A DNA stretch of 64,000 nt from Pseudomonas khorasanensis (GTDB lineage: Bacteria > Pseudomonadota > Gammaproteobacteria > Pseudomonadales > Pseudomonadaceae): the NCBI RefSeq assembly GCF_014268505.2, contig NZ_JABWQP020000015.1:48277-112276 (forward strand), written 5' to 3'. The notes beneath the pieces were generated by a model. It searched no databases, was not told where the DNA came from, and saw only the letters and a program-made list of their open reading frames with translations. Position 1 is the stretch's first letter. Every line of letters starts with the position of its first letter. The position numbers were made by a program, and so were the translations under genes. Below, one piece after another: positions 34,045 through 42,492 of this stretch.

Positions 34045-35446
34045 GAGAAGCATCCTGCTTGCCGAAGGACCGGAAGGCGGAAAAGGGCACGGGATCAATC
34101 GGGAATCGCGGGCGCAGCCAACCGACATCCTGGCGTCCGGTGGCCTGACGCAGACGATCACTGCAGTAGCCGACGCACATCCGCCCCTGGCAATCGCCCA
34201 TGCTCACGCGGGTGCGCATCTTCAGGCTGGCGATGTCTTGCACGCCCTGCTCCAGCGCCAGATCGATGTCGGCGCGGGTCGCGTGTTCGCAACGGCAAAT
34301 AACGGTATCAGCGGCGGGCAAAGCGGTCTGGCCGCTACCGCGTTCGGTGTAGCGATCCACAGCGGCGCGGAAACGCACGATGGCTTTGAGTTTGCTCGCG
34401 TAGCGGTCACGGCGAACACGGGCCAGTTCGGCGTCCAGCACGCCGCGTTGCAGCAGGATGGAAGTCGCGGCGATCTTGCCGGCCAGCATCGCCGCTTCAC
34501 CCCCTCGGATCCCGCCCATGTCGCCAGCCAGATGCACATGCGGCTCGTTGCTTTGCTGCCAGACATTGGCGTGGGCGCGCAGATAGCCGTCGTCGCTGAA
34601 GCCGTGATCGAGGCCCATCTGCTGACTTAATTGCGTGCGCGGAATGAAGCCGTAACCGACCGCGAGAGTCTGCGCTTCGTAACGCTCAATGCGCGATAGA
34701 TCCGGCTCCCACGTTGCCGAATAAGGCGCGACGCTGACGCTTTTCAATTCGCCCTCGCCGTGGGCTTGCACCACGCCCCAGCCGTAATGCAAAGGGATGC
34801 CGTGCAATTTCAGATAAGCGAGCATGCTCAAGCCATCAAGAAACAGTTGCGGCTTGTTCAACAGCGCCAGGCTTTCGCGGGCGATCTTGCCGAACGCGCA
34901 CGCTTCGTAAACGCCGGCAACGCGCACACCGCAAGCATGCAACTGTGTCGCCACCAGCGGCAGCAAAGGTCCGGTGCCGGCAATGATCACCGGCCCTTGC
35001 GGTTTGACCACCCCGCTCTTGATCTGCAGTTGCAGGCCGCCAAGCAACATCACCCCCGGCAGCGTCCAGCCGGGAAACGGCACACTGCGTTCATGACAAC
35101 CGGCGGCGAGGAGCAATTGCGGGTAACCGATCTCGTGCAGCTGTTCGTCGCCGTCCAGCACGACCAATGCCCGAGTGCCTTCGGCGCCTACGACGCGATA
35201 GTTGAGCCGGACATCAATCAGACCGGAATGCGCCGCGAATTCGCCGTGCAACGTGCTCAGCGCCTCACCGTAGCGCGGCCCCAGATAGTCCAACCGCACG
35301 CCATCGCGCAGCGGTCCGCGATAAACCACGCCACCGAGGCGAGAAGCCTCTTCCAGCAACATGCAACGTACCCCGTGGCGCGCCAGTTCAATGGCTGCCG
35401 CCATGCCCGCCGGCCCGCCGCCGACAATCACCGGTTGCAGGTTCAT
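34037..35446 (-). CDS. hcnB: Hydrogen cyanide synthase subunit B
   Basis: A 469-residue flavoprotein matching HcnB in size. An N-terminal FAD motif GGGPAGMAAAIE (from residue 9), a second nucleotide-binding segment (GPVIIAGTGPLLPLV) and a C-terminal cysteine cluster (ICRCEHATRADID ... GDCQGRMCVGYC) of the BFD-like [2Fe-2S] type are present. It overlaps hcnA by four bases and hcnC by eight, so the three are translationally coupled. Confidence 0.87.
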   Translation of the reverse strand: MNLQPVIVGGGPAGMAAAIELARHGVRCMLLEEASRLGGVVYRGPLRDGVRLDYLGPRYGEALSTLHGEFAAHSGLIDVRLNYRVVGAEGTRALVVLDGDEQLHEIGYPQLLLAAGCHERSVPFPGWTLPGVMLLGGLQLQIKSGVVKPQGPVIIAGTGPLLPLVATQLHACGVRVAGVYEACAFGKIARESLALLNKPQLFLDGLSMLAYLKLHGIPLHYGWGVVQAHGEGELKSVSVAPYSATWEPDLSRIERYEAQTLAVGYGFIPRTQLSQQMGLDHGFSDDGYLRAHANVWQQSNEPHVHLAGDMGGIRGGEAAMLAGKIAATSILLQRGVLDAELARVRRDRYASKLKAIVRFRAAVDRYTERGSGQTALPAADTVICRCEHATRADIDLALEQGVQDIASLKMRTRVSMGDCQGRMCVGYCSDRLRQATGRQDVGWLRPRFPIDPVPFSAFRSFGKQDASHE

Positions 35447-35757
35447 ACGACCTCCTGGCCGACGACACGATTGACCCGGGTTTCAATCTGCATGCCATCG
35501 CGCACCACGGTCTGGCACGCACGACGTTTGTGGCGACCGTTGATTTTCACCAGACAGCACTGACAAACGCCCATGCCGCAATAGGCGCCGCTGATCTTAC
35601 CGTGGTCGTTGCGTGCGATCTGGCGCACGCCGAGGGACTGAATGACGCTGAGGACGGTTTCGCCGATGGCGGCGCTGACCGCTTGGCCGTTGATGTGCAC
35701 GGTCATGTCCGCCTGCACCAAGGGCTGGATATCGAAGGATCTTTCCAGGTAGTTCAT
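35443..35757 (-). CDS. hcnA: Hydrogen cyanide synthase subunit A
   Basis: A 104-residue [2Fe-2S] protein, the size of known HcnA. The start MNYLERSFDIQPL resembles the HcnA N-terminus (M-x-LER-x2-D-I/L-QPL). Cysteines 60, 65, 67, 68 and 81 form the plant-type ferredoxin cluster (YCGMGVCQCCLV ... RRACQT). The frame is open 24 codons further but the ATG at 35757 is correct for HcnA. An ANR box and an Rsm hairpin upstream support the call. It is the first gene of the operon. Confidence 0.88.
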   Translation of the reverse strand: MNYLERSFDIQPLVQADMTVHINGQAVSAAIGETVLSVIQSLGVRQIARNDHGKISGAYCGMGVCQCCLVKINGRHKRRACQTVVRDGMQIETRVNRVVGQEVV

Positions 35758-35764
35758 TACGATG

Positions 35765-35777
35765 TTCGTCCGTGAAG
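35765..35777 (-). promoter_or_regulatory. RsmA/RsmE-binding hairpin at the hcnA ribosome site
   Basis: On the mRNA, CUUCACGGACGAA forms a UUC/GAA stem with ACGGAC in the loop. The GGA is 11 bases before the hcnA ATG, so it overlaps the Shine-Dalgarno. It matches the UCANGGANGA consensus and is nearly the sequence used in structural work on RsmE bound to hcnA. It implies post-transcriptional control by the Gac/Rsm pathway. Confidence 0.85.
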
Positions 35778-35928
35778 ATTCAGTTGAGGTTGTGTCAGCT
35801 CCTTGCTGCACTACACCTCGTCGACGCATTTTTGCTCTGGTTTCAATGTCGACGCGGATACTTCGTCAGCGCAACAAGGTGCGCGAGAAGCACTGTAGTT
35901 CATACCTCAGCAAAGGCCTGGAGCATTT

Positions 35929-35970
35929 ACGTTAGGCGATATCGCCCAGCGAAATATTGATCCAGGCCAG
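35929..35970 (-). promoter_or_regulatory. Anaerobically regulated hcnA promoter (ANR box)
   Basis: On the minus strand, CTGGC-N4-ATCAA (35957-35970) differs by one base from the TTGGC-N4-ATCAA ANR site known for hcnA. A TAACGT -10 lies at 35929-35934. If the site sits at -41.5, transcription would start near 35922, giving a leader of about 165 bases. A perfect 12-bp palindrome GGCGATATCGCC (35935-35946) lies between the two. Confidence 0.75.
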
Positions 35971-36089
35971 TGAAAATGGCGGGATACGTTTGATTTTCTT
36001 CTTGCCCAACGTATCCGTCCTTAAACCGGCAAAGCGGACCACCCGCTTCCTGCGCCGAATCTCGCCGCCGAGCCCCCAGAAAGCAAAAC

Positions 36090-36117
36090 GCCGCTTCCAC
36101 CCGAAGGTGAAAGCGGC
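36090..36117 (-). terminator. Rho-independent terminator
   Basis: A 12-bp stem with one mismatch (GCCGCTTCCACC / GGTGAAAGCGGC) and a four-base loop, followed on the minus strand by GTTTTGCTTT. It ends the transcript of the 36228-37157 gene and the small gene below it. Confidence 0.75.
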
Positions 36118-36138
36118 CGAGGCGCAAGCCTCAATGGA

Positions 36139-36213
36139 TCAGTGTACGAACAGGGCGATCAGGATGATGATCGGGATCGGCACGCCGAGGAAAAACAGCA
36201 GTAATGAGCGCAT
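36139..36213 (-). CDS. 24-residue membrane peptide
   Basis: The frame encodes MRSLLLFFLGVPIPIIILIA and then LFVH, an almost wholly hydrophobic peptide long enough for one membrane helix. A strong ribosome site (AAGGAG) precedes the ATG, and the start is 14 bases after the stop of the larger membrane protein gene. A terminator follows 22 bases after its stop. I recall near-identical peptides in other Pseudomonas genomes but no known function. Confidence 0.65.
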   Translation of the reverse strand: MRSLLLFFLGVPIPIIILIALFVH

Positions 36214-36227
36214 GGTGACTCTCCTTC

Positions 36228-37157
36228 TTAACGAACCGGAGTGGCAGTGGTGTAGGTGTCGACTTCAACGTACTCGACCGCATCGCGACGGCGACCGCCG
36301 AAGGTGGCTGCGAGGCTGGCGAAGAACGCACCGGCCAGCAGCGCAACGAACATCCACAGCGAGGTGTAGGCAGCGACTTTGGCAGCGGTGTCGGCGGCTT
36401 GTTGGGCCTTGAGCTTGGCGTCGGCAATGGCTTTCTGCGTGCTGGCGTAGATTTCATCGACACGACGTTCAGCGTCGGCCTGGGTCAGGTTGGTGCGTTG
36501 CGAGACCAGTTGTGCGAGGTAAGTACGGTCTTCTGCGCTGAGCTGACCGTTGGCCAGGCTCTGGGCGAAGATGCGAGTCACGGTGCCACGGGCGGCGTCA
36601 TCGCTGACGGCGGCGGGACGATCGTCGCGAAACAAGCTGTCAACGAAGTAGCCGTACTGATCGCTGTCAGTGTTGGCCGCAGCAGCACCGGCCGTTTGGC
36701 TCATCGCACCGGCAGCGCCGCCGACGACGTTGGCGCCGGCCTGCACCCCGCCGCTGACGACGCTGCTGACCGAGCCGACGACCAGAACAGCGGTCACCAG
36801 CGTGGCTACGCACCAGGCCAGAAAACCGTGGGCGGTGTCGCGGAAGTAGACCTCGTCACCGTGCATGTTTGCCCATTTCACCCGCAGACGGCCGGCAATG
36901 TAGCCGCCCATGCCGGAAGCGATGATTTGCGTCGCCGCCAGCCAGACAATCGTCGAAATACCCAAGCCCTTGGCGCTAACGCCCTCTCCGGCCCACGGTG
37001 AAACAACCGAAAAACCCAGGCCGAAGCCGAGCAGCACCAGAATCATCGACAGTGCCGCAGCCGCCGCTGCACCGGCGAAAATCGCACCCCAGGACACGCC
37101 GGACATGCTGCTCGACTCTTCCAGGGCAGGATAATAGTCATCGGGGGATCTGTTCAT
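36228..37157 (-). CDS. Membrane protein of unknown function
   Basis: A 309-residue protein. Three or four membrane helices lie at about 22-50, 66-85, 112-138 and 265-290. A glycine/alanine-rich stretch (SGGVQAGANVVGGAAGAMSQ) and a charged, probably periplasmic, helical domain lie between them. It resembles conserved hypothetical proteins of Pseudomonas and rhizobia. The first residues (MNRSPDDYYPALEESSSMSG) are acidic and cytoplasmic. A 24-residue membrane peptide is co-transcribed. Confidence 0.8.
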   Translation of the reverse strand: MNRSPDDYYPALEESSSMSGVSWGAIFAGAAAAAALSMILVLLGFGLGFSVVSPWAGEGVSAKGLGISTIVWLAATQIIASGMGGYIAGRLRVKWANMHGDEVYFRDTAHGFLAWCVATLVTAVLVVGSVSSVVSGGVQAGANVVGGAAGAMSQTAGAAAANTDSDQYGYFVDSLFRDDRPAAVSDDAARGTVTRIFAQSLANGQLSAEDRTYLAQLVSQRTNLTQADAERRVDEIYASTQKAIADAKLKAQQAADTAAKVAAYTSLWMFVALLAGAFFASLAATFGGRRRDAVEYVEVDTYTTATPVR

Positions 37158-37458
37158 TGTTGTAGTGCTCCAGGCATGAAAAATGGTGTTACAACTCGTC
37201 AGGTGAGGAATTGCAGCGACCGTGCCAGTCGCACTATTTAAATAAACCTATATTTTTCAAAGGATTAGAAAACTTGAACTTACTCCGGCCATGCAAATTG
37301 CAACAATGCCGCAAGCGCAGCGGGTTTTCTGCATTGACCAGGACGGCGAGACCCGATCAGTTTTGATTCGGCGATTGACGAAGATGAAAGTTAATTTAAA
37401 GCGTCGCGGCAAATTCTTGGCAAAATGCTGCCATTCCGTTTGATCAGCAGGCCTGCCT
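37158..37458. other. Divergent control region between the membrane protein and the two-component system
   Basis: About 300 bases, AT-rich near 37230-37280, with promoters expected for both sides. A 50-codon open frame starting at the ATG at 37291 has no clear ribosome site, so I leave it out as a gene. No repeat or RNA gene was seen. Confidence 0.5.
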
Positions 37459-38142
37459 ATGACTCGTATCTTGACCATCGAAGACGACGCCGTGACCGCG
37501 CGCGAAATCGTCGCCGAACTGAGCAGCCACGGGCTGGACGTCGACTGGGTCGACAATGGCCGCGAAGGCCTCGACCGTGCCGTCAGCGGCAACTACGACC
37601 TGATCACCCTTGACCGCATGTTGCCCGAGCTCGATGGACTGGCCATTGTCACCACGCTGCGCACCATGGGCGTAGCCACGCCGATTCTGATGATCAGCGC
37701 CCTCTCCGATGTCGATGAGCGCGTGCGTGGATTGCGGGCCGGCGGCGATGACTACCTGACCAAGCCGTTCGCCACCGACGAGATGGCCGCGCGGGTCGAA
37801 GTGTTGCTGCGCCGGCAGAACAGCGTCGCCACTCAAGCCACCACGCTGAAAGTCGCTGACCTGGAACTGGACCTGATCAGCCATGAGGCCCGGCGTGCCG
37901 GGCAGGTGCTGACGCTGCTGCCGACCGAATACAAATTGCTGGAGTTTCTGATGCGCAACAGCGGCCAGATTCTTTCGCGGATGATGATTTTTGAAGAAGT
38001 CTGGGGTTATCACTTCGATCCGGGCACTAACCTGATCGACGTGCACATCGGCCGTTTACGCAAGAAGATCGACGCCGCGGGCAACGTTCCGCTGATCCGC
38101 ACGGTACGGGGCTCGGGCTATGTCATTGCCGAACCCGTCTGA
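37459..38142 (+). CDS. OmpR-family response regulator
   Basis: A 227-residue regulator. The receiver has the phosphorylation site D52 (LITLDRMLP), the acidic pair in IEDDA and the lysine in YLTKPF. The winged-helix output domain ends with RLRKKIDAAGNVPLIRTVRGSGYVI. It overlaps the kinase gene by 23 bases. The signal and targets are unknown. Confidence 0.93.
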   Translation: MTRILTIEDDAVTAREIVAELSSHGLDVDWVDNGREGLDRAVSGNYDLITLDRMLPELDGLAIVTTLRTMGVATPILMISALSDVDERVRGLRAGGDDYLTKPFATDEMAARVEVLLRRQNSVATQATTLKVADLELDLISHEARRAGQVLTLLPTEYKLLEFLMRNSGQILSRMMIFEEVWGYHFDPGTNLIDVHIGRLRKKIDAAGNVPLIRTVRGSGYVIAEPV

Positions 38143-39514
38143 CGGCTGGCGCTCCTCCAGCAGCCGCTTGCTGGCGCTGTACAGTTCGCTGTTCGTGGCG
38201 TGGAGCGCGATCCTCATGGGGGTCATGTATTACGAGGTCTCCGGTTACCTCGACAAGCTCGCCAAACACTCGCTGATGCAGCGCCAGCACCTGTTCTCGC
38301 ACTTTCGTGGCGAGCAACTGGAAGACGCCCTCGCAGCAAGCATGACCTTCGATATTCGCGGCATCGACGCTTACGGGCTGTTCGATGCGCAGGGCACCTA
38401 CCTCGGCGGTGCGCTGCAGCAAATCCCGGAAGGCCTGCCGCTGGATGGCAAGATCCATATGCTCGCCGAATGCGCCGACTCCGACGACCCGACCCTGCCC
38501 AGCGACAGCTGCGATGCCGTGGCGACGCAAACCCGCGACGGCCGCTGGCTGGTGTTGCTGCGCGATAACGGCTCGCTGTTCGCGGTGACGCGGATCATTT
38601 TGCATGCGCTGTTCTGGGGGGTGTCGCTGACAATTCTTCCGGGTATCGCCGGATGGCATCTGCTGCGCCGCCGACCGCTACGGCGCATTCGTGCGATTCA
38701 GGACAGCGCCCAGGCCATCGTTGCCGGCGATCTGACGCATCGCTTGCCGCTGTCCAATCGCCGCGATGAATTGGACATGCTCGCCGCCATCGTCAACGCC
38801 ATGCTGGAGCGCATCGAACGTTTGATGAACGAGGTCAAAGGCGTGTGCGACAACATCGCCCACGATTTGCGCACACCGCTGACCCGCTTGCGCGCGCAGT
38901 TGTATCGCATGCAGCAGCAGGCCGGCGAAGGCTCGCAGGAAGCGGCGCAACTGGATCTGGTGCTGGCGGAAGCCGACACGCTGATGGCGCGCTTTCGCGG
39001 TCTGTTGCGGATTTCCGAGCTGGAAGATCGCCAGCGCCGTTCCGGTTTTGTCGAACTCGACCCGGTGCCGTTGCTGGAAGAGTTGCATGCGTTCTATCTG
39101 CCCCTGGCCGAGGAAGGCGATCTGCGTTTCCAGTTGAACATGCCGGAGACGCTGCCGCCGCTCAATGGCGACCGCGCGCTGCTGTTTGAAGCGCTGGCGA
39201 ACCTGTTAAGCAACTCGATCAAATTCACTCCGCCCGGCGGCACGGTGATGTTGCGCGGCGTAAATGCCGGCGGGCAAACGCGAATTGAAGTTCATGACTC
39301 CGGGCCAGGGATTCCCGAGGCTGAACGAGAGGCGGTGTTCCAGCGTTTCTACCGCACCGAAGGTGGCCAGCCGCAAAGTGGTTTTGGCTTGGGGCTGTCG
39401 ATCGTCGCAGCGATTGTCAGCCTGCACGGGTACAGCCTGGAGGTTGGGAGCAGCGATCTGGGCGGGGCGAAACTGGTGCTCGATTGTCGGCAGAGTTTGA
39501 TCACCCAGGCCTGA
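38120..39514 (+). CDS. Sensor histidine kinase, partner of the OmpR-type regulator
   Basis: A 464-residue kinase with two membrane helices (about 17-38 and 160-183) around a periplasmic sensor of about 120 residues. A HAMP domain (LRRIRAIQDSAQAIVAGDL) comes next, then the phospho-accepting H248 (NIAHDLRTPLTRL). An HATPase domain follows with N, G1 (DSGPGIP) and G2 (GFGLGLSIV) boxes. The sensor contains a cysteine pair (AECADSDDPTLPSDSCDAV) that may bridge. Family features resemble copper or heavy-metal sensors, but this is not proven. Confidence 0.92.
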   Translation: MSLPNPSDGWRSSSSRLLALYSSLFVAWSAILMGVMYYEVSGYLDKLAKHSLMQRQHLFSHFRGEQLEDALAASMTFDIRGIDAYGLFDAQGTYLGGALQQIPEGLPLDGKIHMLAECADSDDPTLPSDSCDAVATQTRDGRWLVLLRDNGSLFAVTRIILHALFWGVSLTILPGIAGWHLLRRRPLRRIRAIQDSAQAIVAGDLTHRLPLSNRRDELDMLAAIVNAMLERIERLMNEVKGVCDNIAHDLRTPLTRLRAQLYRMQQQAGEGSQEAAQLDLVLAEADTLMARFRGLLRISELEDRQRRSGFVELDPVPLLEELHAFYLPLAEEGDLRFQLNMPETLPPLNGDRALLFEALANLLSNSIKFTPPGGTVMLRGVNAGGQTRIEVHDSGPGIPEAEREAVFQRFYRTEGGQPQSGFGLGLSIVAAIVSLHGYSLEVGSSDLGGAKLVLDCRQSLITQA

Positions 39515-39527
39515 CAACTGGGTGCAG

Positions 39528-39609
39528 TGTGGGAGCGAGCCCGCTCGCGAAGGTGTCAGGTCAGGCGATGTTTCTGGTGACTGATCCCTCGAGCAGGCTC
39601 GCTCCCACA
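39528..39609. repeat. REP pair (GTGGGAGCGAGCCTGCTCGCGA type)
   Basis: Two inverted copies 37 bases apart between the convergent kinase and SRPBCC genes. The left copy has one changed base (CCCGCTCGCGA). Confidence 0.88.
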
Positions 39610-39644
39610 TTAGCCCGCATGCTCCAAAGGCACGGGTCAATCAA

Positions 39645-40055
39645 TCAGGCTGGGTAGTTCGCCCGCAAGGCGTCGAGCCCGCCCTGATAGATTCCTTTGA
39701 ACAACGCCACCACTTCTTCATCGCTCACGCCGACCGCGTTAAAGCGTCCAGACCACGTCACCCGCGCGCCCTGCCCTTGGGCTTCAACCTTGATTGTCGC
39801 CAGATAATCGCTGGCCGGAAACGGCGCCTCTTCGATCGAATAGCTGTAGGTTCTGCCAGCATTATCGAAGGTTTGCAGACGCTCGATCACCACGCCGCCG
39901 TCAGCGGTCTGCAGAGTCCGTACGCGACCGCCTTCGCTCAATTCACTTTGGGTAATCAACGGCAGCCAGTCCGGCAGCGTGTTGAAGCCGCCAATCAATT
40001 GCCAGACCTGATCGGCCGATGCCGGGATGTCGATGGTTGCGGATGCTGTAGGCAT
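39645..40055 (-). CDS. SRPBCC-family (MxaD/PYR-like) ligand-binding protein
   Basis: A 136-residue START/Bet v 1-like domain: an ATIDIPASADQVWQLIGGF opening, a central sheet (YSYSIEEAPFPASDYLATIKV) and a long C-terminal helix (VVALFKGIYQGGLDALRANY). It is of the polyketide-cyclase/dehydrase superfamily (PF10604). It probably binds a hydrophobic ligand in the cytoplasm. It may be co-transcribed with the HAD gene 49 bases upstream. Confidence 0.85.
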   Translation of the reverse strand: MPTASATIDIPASADQVWQLIGGFNTLPDWLPLITQSELSEGGRVRTLQTADGGVVIERLQTFDNAGRTYSYSIEEAPFPASDYLATIKVEAQGQGARVTWSGRFNAVGVSDEEVVALFKGIYQGGLDALRANYPA

Positions 40056-40104
40056 AAATAGTCCTCTTCAAAGATTCTGGATGTCGGTGACGTCACGGGG
40101 CGCG

Positions 40105-40773
40105 TCAGTTTGCTCGCAGCCGGAGCCAGCCGTCTGCATCGACCTTGACGCTGATCGCATCGTAACTGGCCAACGTCGCGTGCGCCGTTTCGACCGGGTG
40201 CTGGTGCGTGGTGGTGATGATCATCAGCGCCGCGCCTGCCGCTTCTGCCGCCTGAATGCCAACGGTAGCGTCTTCGAAAATAAGGCAGTCCGTCGGCTCC
40301 ACGCCAAGCTTTTTCGCAGCCAGAAGGTAACCCGACGGATCGGGTTTACCGGCCTTCACATCTTCAGCCGTGATCATCACCGCGGGCTCGGGAATGCCGG
40401 CCGCGGCCATGCGCCGCAATGCCAGATCTCGCGGGGCCGATGTCACCATCGCCCAGCGGTCTTTGGGCAGACTGCCCAGAAACGCTGCCGCCGCCGGTAT
40501 TTCGACGATGCCTTCTACATCGTTGATTTCCGCCGCAGTGATATACGCCGCTTGCTCCTCCGCATCCAAGCCCGGCAGGTTCAGCCGAGTGATGGTGTCG
40601 ATGGCCCGCGCGCCATGGATGGTCGGCAAAAATGTCTCGACATCAACGCCGTGGCGTAATGCCCAAGCCGACCAGATGCGCTCGGCGGCGGCAATCGAGT
40701 TGAGGACGGTGCCGTCCATGTCGAACAGAAACGCGCCGAACGCGCGGTTGAAAAGCGGTGCGTGAGCAGACAA
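40105..40773 (-). CDS. HAD-family phosphatase (beta-phosphoglucomutase/sugar-phosphatase type)
   Basis: A 222-residue HAD hydrolase from a TTG start at 40773, with GAGG about ten bases upstream; the frame runs further but this start gives the family N-terminus. Motif I is DMDGTVLNS, motif II is MVTSAPRDLA, motif III is KPDPSGY and motif IV is IFEDATVGIQAA. The cap insert is of the C1 helical type, as in sugar-phosphate phosphatases. The substrate is unknown. Confidence 0.85.
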   Translation of the reverse strand: MSAHAPLFNRAFGAFLFDMDGTVLNSIAAAERIWSAWALRHGVDVETFLPTIHGARAIDTITRLNLPGLDAEEQAAYITAAEINDVEGIVEIPAAAAFLGSLPKDRWAMVTSAPRDLALRRMAAAGIPEPAVMITAEDVKAGKPDPSGYLLAAKKLGVEPTDCLIFEDATVGIQAAEAAGAALMIITTTHQHPVETAHATLASYDAISVKVDADGWLRLRAN

Positions 40774-40829
40774 AAGATCACATCCTCTGACAAGTGGCCG
40801 GGCAGCATGGCCCGGCAATGTAGCATTTG

Positions 40830-41243
40830 TCAGTGCAACTGCGGTGCCTTGGATTTGAACGCATTTTCCACACAGTCGAGCAACTGACCGATCGCCCAGG
40901 GCTTCTTGATGAATGCCACCGGATGCTTGACCCCTGAGGTTTCCGGGGTCTCATAACCGGACATGACCATCACCGGTTTTTCCGGCCAGCGATCGCCGAC
41001 CAGATTGGCCAGGTCGGCGCCGTTGAGCGTGCCGGGCATGGTGATGTCGGTCAACAGCAGCGCGACGTCAGCCGCATGCTCTTCCAGATACAGTGATGCG
41101 TCGTCGGCGCTGGTTTGCGGTTCAACCTTGAACCCTTCTTCCTGAAGAATTTCGCAGAGAAATTCCAGAATCAACGGATCGTCCTCGACAACCAGAATCA
41201 ATCCGCCAGGAAGGTGCGCGCTCGACGTAGGTGTAGGGCACAT
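40830..41243 (-). CDS. Receiver-only response regulator
   Basis: A 137-residue single REC domain. The phosphorylation site is D66 (LLTDITMPG), with acidic residues in VVEDDP and the lysine in FIKKPW. The ATG at 41243 follows GGGGGAG by eight bases, and a GTG three codons upstream is less likely. It has no output domain. No kinase is adjacent, so it may serve as a phosphate acceptor for a hybrid kinase such as the one at 54580-56811. Confidence 0.85.
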   Translation of the reverse strand: MCPTPTSSAHLPGGLILVVEDDPLILEFLCEILQEEGFKVEPQTSADDASLYLEEHAADVALLLTDITMPGTLNGADLANLVGDRWPEKPVMVMSGYETPETSGVKHPVAFIKKPWAIGQLLDCVENAFKSKAPQLH

Positions 41244-41439
41244 GAACAGCACTCCCCCGAATTACATTTTCGAATAGCGGTTTGCATCCGCTGCTTATCT
41301 GGTATGAGCAGCGCGCCCTGCATAAATTCATTTTTGATACAGCTGTTTTCTACAAGCTGTTGTTTTTGGGTGCTATGAACCTGCTGGACAACCGATTTAT
41401 GGTTAAAATGCCGGCCCTTTTGCTGGCCGATCCTGACTG

Positions 41440-42381
41440 ATGAACCCTGAAGCCGTTGCCGTTCTCCACGCCCGTTTGCTGCCCGCACTCGCAGCGGCGC
41501 CAAGCGAAACCCGTCGGCTGTTCCATGGTCGTGGGCGCTGCTGGCCGGGGCTGGAGCAACTGACGGTGGACTGGCTGCAGGGCGTTGTGCTGGTGTCGCT
41601 GTTCAAAGAGCCGATGCCAGAGCAACTGCAGGATTTGAAGGATTCACTGCTGCAACTGGCCGCCTCACCTGAATGGCAACAAGCTGGCGCGCATACCCTG
41701 CTGATCCAGCATCGTTACCTGCCGCAAAGCACGGCCGAATGGCTGGTCGGCGATGAAATCGAGGAGATGACCATCGTTGAGGGCGGCTTGCAGTACCGCG
41801 TCGATCTCGGTCGCAAGCAGAACACCGGGCTGTTTCTCGACATGCGCTACGGCCGCAACTGGGTCCGCGAACAGGCCGCGGGCAAGCGTGTGTTGAACCT
41901 GTTCGCCTACACCTGCGGCTTTTCCGTAGCGGCAATCGAAGGTGGCGCCAGCCATGTGGTCAATCTCGACATGTCGCGCGCGGCGTTGAGCCGTGGTCGC
42001 GATAACCATCGCCTGAATGGCCATGACCTGAGCAAGGTCAGCTTTCTCGGGCACGACCTGTTCAAATCCTGGGGCAAGGTGATCAACAGCGGCCCTTACG
42101 ATCTGGTGATCATCGACCCGCCGTCGTTCCAGAAAGGCAGCTTTCTGCTGACCAAGGATTATCAGCGCGTGCTGCGTCGATTGCCGGAGCTGTTGACTGC
42201 CCAAGGCACTGTGCTCGCGTGCATGAATGACCCGTCATTCGGGTCGGACTTTCTGATTGAAGGCGTAACCCAGGAAGCGCCGGGCCTGCGCTTCGAACAA
42301 CGATTGGAAAATCCGCCAGAGTTTCCGGATGTTGATCCGGAGAGCGGCCTGAAAGCCCTGGTCTTCCAGCGCATCAGCTGA
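41440..42381 (+). CDS. SAM-dependent methyltransferase (RlmI-like, PF10672)
   Basis: A 313-residue class I methyltransferase. The SAM-binding motif is VLNLFAYTCGFSVAAIEGGA with NLDMS as acidic loop, and the catalytic motif is IDPPSFQKG. An N-terminal domain of about 120 residues precedes it. It is of the type annotated as rRNA cytosine methyltransferases near RlmI, but the substrate of this group is not established. It is monocistronic. Confidence 0.82.
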   Translation: MNPEAVAVLHARLLPALAAAPSETRRLFHGRGRCWPGLEQLTVDWLQGVVLVSLFKEPMPEQLQDLKDSLLQLAASPEWQQAGAHTLLIQHRYLPQSTAEWLVGDEIEEMTIVEGGLQYRVDLGRKQNTGLFLDMRYGRNWVREQAAGKRVLNLFAYTCGFSVAAIEGGASHVVNLDMSRAALSRGRDNHRLNGHDLSKVSFLGHDLFKSWGKVINSGPYDLVIIDPPSFQKGSFLLTKDYQRVLRRLPELLTAQGTVLACMNDPSFGSDFLIEGVTQEAPGLRFEQRLENPPEFPDVDPESGLKALVFQRIS

Positions 42382-42394
42382 CACACCAAAAATC

Positions 42395-42487
42395 CCTGTG
42401 GGAGCGAGCCTGCTCGCGATAGCGGTGTGTCAGTCGCCAAATTTATTTCTGACAGACCGCTATCGCGAGCAGGCTCACTCCTACAGG
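42395..42487. repeat. REP pair (GTGGGAGCGAGCCTGCTCGCGA type)
   Basis: Two inverted copies about 40 bases apart between convergent genes. The right copy has a base change (GGCTCACTCC). Confidence 0.88.
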
Positions 42488-42492
42488 GGGGC

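Noticed and set aside
32785..35757. D-hydroxyproline dehydrogenase as identity of the three flavoprotein/ferredoxin genes.
   Set aside because: The HcnA-like N-terminus, ANR box, Rsm hairpin and lack of other hydroxyproline genes favour HCN synthase.
37291..37443. 50-codon + frame upstream of the response regulator.
   Set aside because: No ribosome site and no recognisable sequence; it lies in the promoter region.
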